A stretch of DNA of 64,000 nt from Hirundichthys speculiger. Taxonomy: Eukaryota; Chordata; Actinopteri; Beloniformes; Exocoetidae. The notes under the pieces were generated by a model. It ran no database searches, was not told the origin of the DNA, and was given only the letters and a program-made list of their open reading frames with translations. The position numbers and the translations under genes were made by a program. The stretch covers positions 186,001-250,000 of the forward strand of contig JAGFBZ010000339.1 in assembly GCA_018398805.1 (NCBI GenBank). The letters run 5' to 3'. Position 1 is the first letter of the stretch. Each line of letters starts with the position of its first letter. Of this stretch, positions 22,590 to 34,470 are shown piece by piece.

Positions 22590-22790
22590 CACACTACAGG
22601 AAGGAGGGGCGAGGAAGGGTGAGTAGAGAAGAACAGTTTTTGGGGTTTCTTTCTTTTTTGGGTGGGGAGGTCAGGTGGAGAGGTGGGATGGACGACGGCA
22701 AGAAAGAGAGATGAGGGGTGAAAAGGGTAAGAGGGTGAGGATGGAGGAGGGGAGGCTTGAAAAGCAGCCAGAAAGTCATAAGAAAAAACG
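22590..22790. repeat. G/A-rich purine tract
   Basis: A second purine-biased block with GGAGG and GGTGGAGAGG units. It is followed at 22858-22876 by a short CA repeat. Confidence 0.7.
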
Positions 22791-22876
22791 GGCCAAGAAT
22801 CATGGATCCAACTTTGTTAATGTCTCTTCTGCCAAAGGATGTCAACTCTGTGTGGCAAACACACACACACACACAG

Positions 22877-24040
22877 GACGCCCACTAGCCTTAAGTCCAA
22901 CAGGCTAGCATCAAATCATTCCTTATCATATGGCCTGGATGTGACAGATGGAAGAGGTGGGCCCTTGTGCTTCTTTTCCCATCATCATGCTCAAATTTAG
23001 TGCTTGGGCTGCACACTCACCCCGACATCAGGCTTCCAGGCATGGACTTCCAGGTTTCAGGGGAATCAAAGTGCACATTCAGTACAGGCTAAATAACACA
23101 GGGGGTTGGAAGGACACACACATCACTGCAACTGATAATACACTAAAGCAGGGAGACTGAAATCAAGGCACAGGGAGGGAGAAAGAGAGGGGACTTGGAC
23201 GTGGCGATCGTCTGGGTGCACATTCGCTCACAGAGGCGTGAAATTAGGCAGAGCGACACCTGCCAATACGCATTGCATTAAAGTGCACTAGGTTCACCCC
23301 ACTCTTTGGCCGATACTCTGTATCCACGCTCATTCTCACTTTGTTCAGTTCCACCGCACATTGAGATATCTTCATTATGGCCCACAGTACCCAATTAAAG
23401 ACTGATAGCTGCCCAAGTCAGTCCAAATATTGTATAGTGGGGAAGATGGACCTCTATTTCAGAGCATGGCAACAATCCTCATCAGTTTTTGGGCACTTTT
23501 TTCTCTCTTCACACTTTACTGACCCAGCCTTGGTCCCGGCAGACCCCAGCACAACCAAATTTGGGGTGTCCAGGTGGTGACAATCACAGGGGTACTATAG
23601 AAAAAGCAGCAATCTTATTCTAATCAAAATTGCTGCCAGTGCAGATCTGCAACTTCAACCATGTGACACCTACCTGAATTTAAAATAATTATGATAACTC
23701 TGACCATGGAGCTGTTTCTCTGTTAACACACATAGCTTTGGCTTTGTGCTTATCAGGGCTGATAAAAGGTCAAGAGCATCACACGGAGCTGTCTGCTAAC
23801 TACACTGCCAGTGTCAGGTACATACAGTATTGACACACTGGTGCCAGAGTGCAAAGTTTTGTTCTTGTTTACTACTGCAGTTTCAGCAAGTGTTGACCCA
23901 AGACAACATTTTCTTTGTGCAATATTTATTGGCCTGCATTCCTCTGTAGATGAGTATGTAGCCAAAAATCTATAAGTTTGCCAGCGCTCACGCTTGTGAC
24001 TGTATGTGTGTGTCAAGAGCCCTGCAGACAGAGACACAGC
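22877..24040. other. Intronic sequence, no gene recognised
   Basis: Unique sequence without a recognised exon, transposon or strong repeat. Confidence 0.5.
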
Positions 24041-24345
24041 CCAGCCAAGAGACAGATTTGGAGAGACAGGTTCTGCCACAAACAGACACAGAGGCAAGCA
24101 AAGAAAGACAGGCAGAGCTACAGACACACAGCAGGCAGATGGGAAAGCCTGAGAGCCCCCAGGCAGCCTTGAGTTGAAGACAGTGGGGGAACAAAGCTGA
24201 AGGAGACCATATTTGTGCAGATCGAGATTGGGGGAAGAAGTTGGTTAAGGGGGTGAGGCAGGCAGACAAGAGGGAAGGAGTAAGAGAGAACGAGGGAGAA
24301 GGGAAAACCAGCCACTGAGCCAAAATGAGGGAAAGGAAAGCAAAT
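24040..24345. repeat. Purine-rich (GA/CAGA) low-complexity stretch
   Basis: Repeated AGACAGA, GAGGCAG and GGGAG strings dominate the plus strand. The minus-strand frames over it (for example 23988-24323) are Ser/Leu/Pro-rich artefacts of this composition. Confidence 0.65.
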
Positions 24346-27300
24346 GAAAAGTGACACTTTAATTCAGGGGGCTTCTTCTGCCTGAGTTATTATGAGATGT
24401 TTGTAAGCTGGCTTGTTCATGCATCTGCTGGCCTTGTGCCTGGCTCCCTCTCACTGAGGAGACCTGTGGCGCTAACCTGCCTTTATCTGAGCTGCACAGC
24501 AGGGGACAGCACTTTGCCGCCATCCTCTGCTTTGATCCTCCCACATTCACCATGGCTTCCTTGCTGCCTCCCTGCTTTATTCACTCCTCCACCCTCGCTT
24601 ATATGTATAATGTCTCTGTACTGTTGCCTCTCTGATATGGCCAAAGTCATTCATGCTCCTTCTACTCTTAATTAATTGCAATTAATCTAATCTGGAAGCC
24701 AAAGGTTAGCTTTGGCTTCACAGAAACACTTCTGAACACAGCAGAGCGCCAGTGCTTCATATGAGGATAACCACAGAGAGGAGGGAAAAGAGAAGAATAC
24801 ATTACAGAGAGAGAGAGAAAAAAAAAGACAATGGACAACAAAAAGAGAGAGTGAGTATGAGAGACCCAAAAAGAAATAAGTGGGACTGAAATAATTAAGG
24901 ATTTCAGTTAGGCAAAACATGATGTGCAAAGTCTGACCTGGGTAAATTATTTCAGCTATAAGAGAAAGAGGGCTGTGGGGATTGTTATGGCTTCAGGAAG
25001 AAGCTAAAAATTATGAAGTGAAAGGACAGGGACAGACAAAGAAGACAAATATATGATCAACACCCAAATTTAGGCTAAGGCATACACAACAGCTACGACT
25101 TGACAGGCAAAACAGAGAAGGAAAGCAGTGGGAGTCTGAATGTAGCATCCAGTGTAGCAAATCAATCAGGCAGAGAGATAAATGCCATACTTATATGTAC
25201 AGTACAAATACATGTACAGCACGACAGACAAGAACATGAATAGAAGCACTGTATTCCTACGTAAGAGCAATGTGATGGGAAATGTAACAGCAGAGCAGGG
25301 ATGGAAAAAGACCCAGAGCAAAGTCACTGTGAGCACGAGAGGTAGGAAGAGAACGAGACAGACGGAGATGGAGGTGGTGGAGGGGGGTAGTCAGTTGGCG
25401 TGCCGACAGGTCTCCAGAGGTTGTAATATATAGCAGCATTTCAATCTCTCAACAGCAACTCCAGCCCTCCTTTTTCATATCCTTCCACAGTTTAAGGACA
25501 GGGAGACACTTTTGTCCTTCGGAGCAAAATCAGCATTCAAAATGATATAATGTGCACATTTTTTGACATTATATCCTCAAATCTGGATGGTTATTTGTGA
25601 CAGCGTGCGCTCACCATCCCCATTCTCTCTTGAAATCTCAAGGTTACTAATGGTAAGGGATGGATATAAAATGCCAACGTCAAGCGCGCTTCTATGTTTG
25701 TCTTGCAATGTTTCCCCTCTCACTGAGATCTCCCTGAGAGGTTTGAGACCAATGGTTGATTTATCTGCTGCATGCACCATTAATCCTGCGACCATGCATG
25801 CCTCTGCTGAATAATTGATCTCTGTGCAACTGTAACTAAATCAGTCAAAAGACTGACAGTCTACCTCCTCCTCCATGCCTTTACATCACTTTACCTCTCT
25901 GCAAACTGTTGCTGTCAAATATCTGTATACAACTCAAGTTTTTCCAGAGAACAAATGTAGTTGGTCTTTTCACTCTTTTATGGTGAGAAGTGTTGCAGGG
26001 GAAAGGGTCAAAGTGGTTTAGTGTCACCGCAGGAAAGCTAATTGTTCAGCCACCAGAGGGAGTTTCCCAGCCACTGTATAAGGGGTGTGAAAGGAGTCCA
26101 AGCCAATTGCACAAGTACACAAAATGTAAAGATCTTGCTATCACCTCCAATCCAGAGTCCTGGCAGCCAAGTGAGTCAGGAGTTTGAGTAACATTGACCT
26201 CATAGGTCAGGTCAGCTCTCAGCTCTCCATCTAGACCTCAACAAACAGCTGCTCGGCCTGCAGAAGGAGGGGAACAGTGACTCTTAATTTATGTCCACAC
26301 CTTCCCTTCTCCCTCCTTACATCCCTTTGACTTTTTTTTTTTTTTTTTTTTTTTTGCATACTGCATTTAAAGTAATAACTACAGTATCTCCTTGAATGCC
26401 ACAGTGCTATAAATCAGAAGAAAATAGACCTGTCATCATAGTAAACAATGTATAGGACCAGTTATCATTAAAAACAAAAGCGGCCTGGAGGATGCCTAGC
26501 TGTGCATACAGATGAGAATAAGACCAATCTACTGATGTCTCCCGTTCACTCCGAGTTTCCACATGCGTGCATATGTGCACACAGACAAACACAAATCTGA
26601 ACAAACGGCTCACAAACGGCTTTGATTTTTCTTTTGAGATGTCTAATATCTTTCTTTGTCAAAGAAAGCTACATGAGAGAAAATTCTTTAACCAAACTAT
26701 ATAGATATATATATATACACTTACATAAATGTACTAAAAAAGTTACTAAAATCAATATAATAAAAGCCATTGTAGTGCAATTTAGAACACAGAGAACAAG
26801 ACTGTGCCCTTGTATCAAAGTACAACATGCACTTGTGAAGGGGATGCAGAGGAAAGACACAAAAAAAGTTGATTTCCCCAGACCCTGAGCCAGGGATCGA
26901 GGCTTCAAAAATAACAGTTTGATTATGATATTTACGCTGTATAATGACTTCTTATGACAAATAGCGTACGATCACGGAGTCATTCAATCATAACATGTTG
27001 GTGGAAGTGACATTAGTAAGATTTAGGTCAGTGCTTTGAAAATGAGCTCCGGATTCGATTGCAGAGACGACATTGTTCAATGTCAGAACAGTGCCATGAA
27101 AATTTAGGATCATTTGTTATGTAGAGCTATCCATGTTTATGACAGCCAATCCATCGCCAAGTAAGCTGTATGTCAACCTTTATGTCAGCTTTATGACACA
27201 TGGATCACGTGAAATGTCACGGAATGTCACGTATGTGTTTGCAGACAGCAGAGCACATGTGATGGATTCAATGGTCAGAGGGGGAATCATAGTCTTTGAC

Positions 27301-28424
27301 ACGTGTCTGCAGATCAGGCGCCAGTGCTCTCAGTGTTCCAGTGTGAGATAATGAGTAAATGACTCCTGGCAGTTTTTTGTATGCAAAGCTGCATATCTGT
27401 CTCCAATAGCAAAGCCCCCTCAGGTGTAAGTGAGTGGAGATTCCTGGTGCCACTCTGCACTGTTTTGCCTAAAAGCAGTTGGTTGAGAACCAAAACACAA
27501 GCATACAGAAAGGCAGATGCAGAAAGGGCAAAGATTGAAGGAAAGAAAGAGAAGAAGACAGTGAAAAAAGAAAGAATCTGGTCTGGAGTGAAAAGACCTG
27601 ACAAGCATTTACTCTGCTGTGATTTTGGTGACCCAGAATAACATTATAGCCAGAGTTTCTGTTTTTCCTCTTGAAAATAATGACAGTAAAGACCCACGGT
27701 AGTGAGCAAGTGTTGAAAATAAGGTGTATCCCTGAGCGAGAGTGAGGTGAGAGTAAAGATTGTCACATCTGTGTACAATTGTACATATAGGCAGGCCTCC
27801 AGCACTATTTGTCCTATACAGTTACAGACTTTACAGAGGCCTGGGAAGTGCTGCGCCTGCACTTTTAAAGTGGGTAGAATTACAGCGCTTCAGAAATCGT
27901 AAAGTGGAAACTGTGGTGAGACGGAACAGAATCAGAGCCTTCTTTAAGTCTAAAACAGGTCATGCTCTGTTAGGGAATAAAAAACAGTGATGTCTTCTTA
28001 TCAGCACGCACGCAGACTTAATTAAAGTTTCTTCTCTATCAGATATACATGCTTGGACTGTGTTGTCTGACTTTGTGTCTGTGATAAAGTCATTCATCCT
28101 GTCAGATATGAGCCATCTGAACTACAGTCTACATGTCAGCCTCAGTCTGCAGCTGCCATCCTTCACACATATTTGGTGACAGAGGTCCTGCATGTAGCCT
28201 GCTAGACACACCGAGGAATGACATGTTCCAGTAGCTCCTCCCACTGTCAACTCACCCACCTCTTCCTCAAGAAACCCCAGTGCTCCTGCCCTGTCTCATT
28301 ATGTGGGCAAGATGTTTGTGGGTCTCTCTGTGCCATCCTGTCGCTCTGTCAGCTAGCATAATGCATCCCAGCGGGCGCCTAGCTGCTGCTGCACACAGCC
28401 TGGTTCTGTTTGTGTGTCTGTCAG
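24346..28424. other. Intronic sequence, no gene recognised
   Basis: Contains a short 10-bp-arm inverted repeat (25544-25553 with 25566-25575), a T24 run at 26332-26355 and a short TA repeat near 26700-26717. No coding exon is recognised. Confidence 0.5.
26332..26355. repeat. Poly(T) tract, T24
   Basis: Twenty-four consecutive T residues. On the minus strand it could be the A-tail of a retrosequence, but no SINE or LINE body is recognised next to it. Confidence 0.9.
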
Positions 28425-28449
28425 CGTGTGTGTGTGTGTGGGTGTGTGT
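28425..28449. repeat. (GT)n microsatellite
   Basis: Short GT repeat with one GG interruption. Confidence 0.88.
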
Positions 28450-31400
28450 CCCAATGTGCTCTTCTAATCCAAAGAACTCATTTCCCCTACTGCTGGATTC
28501 TTTTCACATAGCTCAAAACAAGAGAGGGACTAGGGATTGCTATTACAGTCTAGATGGTGTCCACACTAATGCATGACTCAAATGTCACTCAATTTACAAC
28601 TGACTGGTGTAAATACAATACCTGGATTTGTCTACGTGTCTTTTCAATTTGTTCCCAATGCAGAGGGTAAAATTTAATTTAGTAGGGATATTTACACAAC
28701 CAGATGACAATGGGGCATTGGGGAGTGCTGGTGAGAGTTGCCTTCCAGCCTGCAGATTAATAAAAGCCTTTGCAAAGATCTGCGGGATGACACACTGTGA
28801 AAACTAACAACACAAAACAAAAGCAAAACAATCAGCTTCTTGAAAAGGCTTAAATGACATTTAATATATTTACTGGCAAACATAAACATAAATTGACACT
28901 GGGAGGCTGGGAGGAGTGAATACAATATCTGTGATTGCTATTACTGGCATAAGCAATGACAGCATGCACTAGATTGGAGTGGTATATTGAATTTCATGTT
29001 CTTTGAAATGGAGTCTGAAATGTGAGATTTGTCTCTCGCCTCTGAATAGCTCCCGCCATTCACCCCCCAACATCCCCACCCCCCTCATTCTCTCTCATTT
29101 GGACACTGGCACATTCAGTTAACTAATGCGCGGTACATGGCAATGCTAGACTATTACTCCATTCTCTCAGCTGCCTGTCGGAGGGGTGGAACATCAGACG
29201 CGATTTGGGGATGCTTTCTTCTTCTTTCTGTTTCACATCAGAAACGTACCTGCTGGGAAAGATTTTTTCCTCTATAAATTTTGTCTATCCGCACCTGAAA
29301 TGCTATTCATCTCATTACGGTTGATTGGGATCCTCATTACATTAGAGAGCGTGCACTAGCATGTGTGTTTTCATGCATGTAAATAAAGACAAGAGATAAT
29401 GAGCACAGAGAATGGGAATGAGGGAGAGTAGGAAAGAGAATGAGGGAGGGAAGAGTGTGTTAATGAGTGTGATATGTGCTGAGGTCGCTGTGTTTGTTCT
29501 GTAATAGTGTGTTGCCGCAGAGCACTGCCACCTCAGGTGGGTGATTAGCAGTAATTATATAATTACACAAAATGTGATAATAAACAGCACAGAGGGAATC
29601 GGCTCCATCATCTAATTTGCTAAACCTCACATATATATAGTATAATCATATACTAATTTTCTTATGTGCAAACAAGTATAACTAAAAACACACTTCTTAC
29701 TTTGAGAAGAAATGCATACACCCTTTATTCGCACAAAGTCCTGCACTAGCATAGAGGGACAGAGAAGCCCATTCACACCCAGATAATTCCAACCCGATAC
29801 AAATAGTAATGGAACACTCACACTTGTCCTCCTCTCACACCTGTGAGTAAAAACCGATTTGCTCCGTGACACACAGTAACGGCCAATAAAACAAGTGCTG
29901 ACTCGCTCCCAAAGGCAGCCGAGGGGAGCAGGGGGACAAATGAACACAAACTGGGAGTAAAAAGCTGCTCTCAGGAGGATTTTGCCTTTTCTGTAGTCCT
30001 CATGCTCCTTCCTGCTTTCGTGAGAAACACTATCTGAAAGAGCGCACAATTGTCCATCTCATCTCTGGGCCAGCTGAAAAAAGAAACAAGCATGTGAAAA
30101 AAATAAATAAAAGAAGGGTAGCAGGCTGATGCATCCCTTGGCTCTATTTGAGAGAATGTGAAATGGCCTTTTTATCCTTCGCTTCTTCGAGAATAAAAGC
30201 GGAATGTGTATGTGTGTTCAAATGTGAATTCTTGTGATCTTCGGCTTGTATGTGTGATTTTACTTGTACAGCAGTCTGTGGCCAAAAGATTCATGAAAAG
30301 AGCCCAGGACACAAATGGTGAGAGTATGATTCAAAATACAAGAAAATGAGTGAGGAGTCAAGGGAATGGAGGAAGAGGAGGAAAGTTCAGTGTCTGGAGG
30401 AAAAATAGAGAATAGGCAGTGAGAAAACAGAATGAGGTGGAATCCTTGAATAATTACTGCTAATAAAACCTAATGGAATTCAGCACTCACGTCAGGCGCA
30501 GGATGATCTGATTACTGCTGGGTGGCTGAGGGAAACTGGGAACTGATCTGTTAATCCCACCATCCCCTTTTGTCTCTAATTTGGAGAGTATATGTGTATC
30601 TATATGTGTGTGTCTGCCCAGTTTTGACAAATTATGCAGAGTTAAACTTCACACAGCAAGCACATGAGTTTGATGTAATTATCATTCATAGCTTTGGTGC
30701 ATATATTTCAATAGAAAACTGCAAAACGCTACAGTGTAACTGCAGATCAAATTAGATTAGATATTAGATTTAGTCTTATTATTGGCACTTACATGTGACT
30801 CACTTCTCAAGGGCAAATCACAAGGGGTCTTCCACAAGAGTCGCTCGCTGTGACATAAAGTGTCACTGAATTCAAAGAAACTCTTTTTATGGCTTTTCCC
30901 GTAGCTTGAGAATCCCCCGAACTGTTGATCTGCGTGTTTTCACATGCATGCTGGCTGAACTTTTCAACTGGCTCTCTTTCCCCAGGCCTCCTGCTGATGG
31001 CTGCTGACCTTGGCAGAATATCACACTCTGCTAACACAGAGTTCATTGGAAAATGCTACCTTTCCACATTGCAGTGTGATAGGGAGTTTATTGTGTGGCT
31101 ATTGTTGTCAGAGTGGGCCCAAAAATGAGACAGATAGAAAAATGCATTTCTACATTGCAAGTGACACCTTATGTAGTGTGACACAGGATGGTGGGGTCTT
31201 ATGTGTTGTATAGAGTACCCCTTCATAGTAATGTGAAAGGATGATATTTCTGTTGGCTTCTCTCAAAGCTGATGCGTTGGAGAATATAGATTTTGAAGAA
31301 TGTGCCTCCACATATGCACATCTGGATCACAAGTACATATGGGAGTGAGTATCTTGCTACACATACACTCAAAACAATATCTTCCTTATCTGCAGGAGAC

Positions 31401-32170
31401 GATCACTATTCTGTCTCAGTCTCTGTGATGTTTGCTGCTCTCATCGGGGTTCAACCTGGCTGGTGCAGAGAAAGTGTTTCAGCATAGTGAGTTGAGAAAA
31501 GAGCAGGCGTCATTAGCTTGGGTGGAGATACCTTTTGCAGCCCTGCTCTATCTCTCCACAGCATGTGCTCCATCTCCAGATGAGATCAGGAGGGTGGGGC
31601 AGTGGAGGGCAAAGGAAGGGTGCAGCACAGGGTTGCTTGAAGCAGGAAAAGAGGCAGATGAGGGTGCAGAAGGGAGATGGGAAGGAAGAGGGCTGTGCAT
31701 GGAAGATATCAGCCCATGCCTTAAACCAGGCTCGAGGCACCCGTTATCATGGTTTGATTTCTTGCTATGCTGCTCCACATAGTCAGCTTATTGTAATGGC
31801 TCTTGGGTGTGAACATGAACGTGGCAGCTGCAAGTCAAAAAGATTAGCCACTTAAAGAGGAAAAGATGTTTATTTTCAAGAAGCTGGCTTTCAGCACATT
31901 TACCAAAATGAGCATCCCAGGCAACAGGGAAATAATATTCCTCGGGGAAAAGCCTGCTTCCTCATTTAAAAAGGTACCCAAAGTGTAAACAAATATAAAC
32001 AAAAAGAAATAAGAATTAAATAATATATAACAAAATCACATTCTCCCTAATATGAAAAAACTATGATAGGCAAATATATTCCTTAGTAGAAACAGTAATA
32101 TGTAAAATAAAGTACATCCTAAATTCAATTCAAGTGTTGCATGTCTGTGAATAAAGAACAGTAATAACCA
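28450..32170. other. Intronic sequence with a candidate non-coding element
   Basis: No coding exon is recognised. The complex, repeat-free block at 28960-29345 is listed separately. The 140-codon minus frame at 29627-30049 has no recognisable domain. Confidence 0.5.
28960..29345. promoter_or_regulatory. Possible conserved non-coding element
   Basis: A repeat-free block with TTAACTAATGCG, ACGGTTGATTGG and CTCATTACATTAG, resembling homeodomain-type site clusters. The call is by sequence texture only and is unproven. Confidence 0.22.
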
Positions 32171-32292
32171 TATAATAATAATAATAATAGTAATAACAAC
32201 AATAACAACAACAATAATAATAATAATAACAATAATTACCAAAATAATAATAATAATTAATAATTATTATCATTATGATAATCATCATAATA
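32171..32292. repeat. (AAT)n-type microsatellite
   Basis: About 120 bases of AAT/AAC trinucleotides that drift to ATT and ATC near the right end. It directly abuts the left end of a Tc1-like remnant. Confidence 0.92.
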
Positions 32293-32972
32293 AGGACCTC
32301 TATCAATGCTACAATTTGGAGTTCATCATTATACAGAATGATCATTCACATGAGAAAAACATTTACCATTTTCTCCAGGAGTTGATGTCCTAGAAAGTTT
32401 ACCCCAAGATCACAGATAGTACAAAACTCACAAAAAAACTCCGAAGACCTACATCATTTTAAATTCTAATGTTGATAACAGCGCAATTAGAAAAAAGAAT
32501 GAACTAGTGGCTGGTTTAGAAGGTTGCCAGGATGAAGTCCCGTCTTTCTAAAAAGAACATGACTATAAAGCTTAGGCTTAGTCACATCTGAACAAACTAC
32601 AACACTTCTGGAAAAGTGACCTTTAGACATATGAGACCAAACTTCAGATGTTTTGCTGTAATTCACAATACCATGTTTGATGACAAACCAACAAGCATAT
32701 TGGTGCAAACACCTCATGCTAACTGCTAAGGCTGCTGAAATTCTGTTATGCAGCAGGACAATGATCCTAACTACACCAGCAAATCTACAACAGAATAGCT
32801 ACAAAGGAGAGGAATTTAAGTCCTGAAATGACCAAGTCAAAACCAGTCCTCTACCTGATTAACCAGACTTTAATGACCTGATGATTTCCTCATATGTAAA
32901 ACTTTAGAGGTAAAACCTCAGAAGGCAAAAAAGGGCGTACTTTGTTTTTCACATGACTGTATGTTTGCTTTT
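32291..32972 (+). mobile_element. Tc1-like transposon remnant, copy 1 (transposase, internally deleted)
   Basis: The plus strand follows a well-known teleost Tc1 family from the AATTTGGAG segment of the N-terminal DNA-binding region, through the catalytic domain, to the tail after the transposase. The family's WTDETK motif reads stop-TYETK here: Trp is TAG (32624-32626) and the first catalytic Asp is Tyr. The block with the GGGG motif between the first and second catalytic residues is deleted at about 32726. The second-Asp segment MQQDND is intact at about 32746. Several further stops follow. Neither terminal inverted repeat is recognisable. The copy is dead. Confidence 0.85.
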
Positions 32973-33750
32973 TAAGCATTTGCAGAACCAGGATCATTTT
33001 TCATCACTAAAGGCAAATTGAAAGAGCCATATGAATCATTATGTTTACATAATAGCATATTGACCTTGTGTTGTAGGAGATAAAATACACTTCATAGCAG
33101 AGAGCAATATTAGACTGCTGTTTTCTTTATCTTGCTTTGCACAAATGATAATGTTGCCCTGTTGCCCTATATTATATGCTGTATAATGATATCATTTAGT
33201 ACAACCACAGAAATGCTTAATTAAATCTGCTGAAATGTAAACAGTCACTAACTTATGTGAGGTGTGCTTCAACCCCAGCCTGCTTCCCCAGCAACACCTG
33301 AAATCCCAATATAACTGGTAAGAGTCTTTTTGTTCACTGTATGTAAGACCTTTATATAGTTTCACAAAGTTTGTAAAAAGGCTTTTATTGCGGGCCAATC
33401 TGAAAGCTTGTTGTGTTTTTACAGAGCATCATCTCTGTTTGTAGTGTGAGGGTGGGATAACATATTGGATGTTTATTAGACCTGGAGTCAGTACTCAGGC
33501 AAGAGTGCAGCTATAAAACTGCCCTCCATACTGCTGCTGGCCAGTAGAGGCAGTCAACTAGGCAGCAAGCCTGTTCAGGCCAGATGCCGCTGAGCTGCCA
33601 GGAGCACTCCTCCCCCGAATGCCCATTACCACCAGATTGTACTGAAAAAGGTCTAGGATTCGTGCACACACTGGGGTGGTCTGTTTTGTTTACTTTAATA
33701 TGTGACTTCCAAGAGTACGTGGCGGCAGCATATACTGGATGATCATCTAA

Positions 33751-33804
33751 ACACACACACATATATATGTGTGTGTGTGTGTGAGTGTGTACATACACAC
33801 ACAA
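33751..33804. repeat. Palindromic (CA)n(TA)n(TG)n microsatellite
   Basis: The run ACACACACAC-ATATATAT-GTGTGTGTGT (33751-33778) is a perfect 28-bp palindrome of alternating purine and pyrimidine, followed by further GT and CA units. Such sequence can form Z-DNA or cruciforms in vitro. Confidence 0.88.
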
Positions 33805-34079
33805 CCTCTGTGGCTGCAACAGAGAAGAGCCCATCAGACTTGTTCGCAAACAGTCATGCAGCAAACATATCACATCAAGACCTGGGGAGTGTGGGGAAAT
33901 TCTTGTGGTGCTTAGGACCTGATGGGCCCAGCCAGCTCCTTTCTCATCGATCTCTTCCTCATACCATTTAGCACCTCTGCTACTCTGGGCTCTGTGGCCA
34001 CAGACATGTCTCTGTAGTCCTGCAGCAGCAGCTTCACCCTTCTGTGATTAACAGGAGGATCATGAAAGACAAAATATCA

Positions 34080-34470
34080 GTCAACATTTGGGCAGTGTCT
34101 GACGCACTTTTAGGGAATTGTGGCAATGTTATGAAGCCGAGGGGAACAGGTCCCATCTTTATCGCTCGTTAATCAGAGAAGTACAAGCTGCCTAAAGATC
34201 AATGATCTCTGAGTGTTAGCATTGACTTGGTCCTACAACTCCCAATCAAGGGCCCTTCTTCCACCTAATGTTACATTTAATGAGCCAATTAGTCCACAAT
34301 GGCGTGGCCAGCATCTTAAACTGTTGTTTACGCTGCATTCATTATTAATATCTCATAGTTAGGTATGAATAAAATTAAAAGGAGCAGTGAGACCATTAGC
34401 TCCCCATGGTGGATGCTTATTAAGATAGGATGCTTTGTTATCTGAGCATGGGGCGGGGTGGTAATTGTTC
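34080..34470. promoter_or_regulatory. Possible conserved non-coding element
   Basis: A repeat-free, compositionally balanced block containing TTAATGAGCCAATTAGTCCA and TTATTAATATC, typical of homeodomain-site-rich enhancers. No alignment was possible. Confidence 0.25.

Noticed and set aside
21990..22790. Several Arg/Glu-rich and Ser/Leu-rich frames on both strands
   Set aside because: All are translations of purine- or pyrimidine-rich low-complexity DNA.
26332..26355. T24 run as the tail of a minus-strand SINE or processed pseudogene
   Set aside because: No SINE head with A/B boxes, no LINE-like tail and no gene-derived sequence is recognisable next to it.
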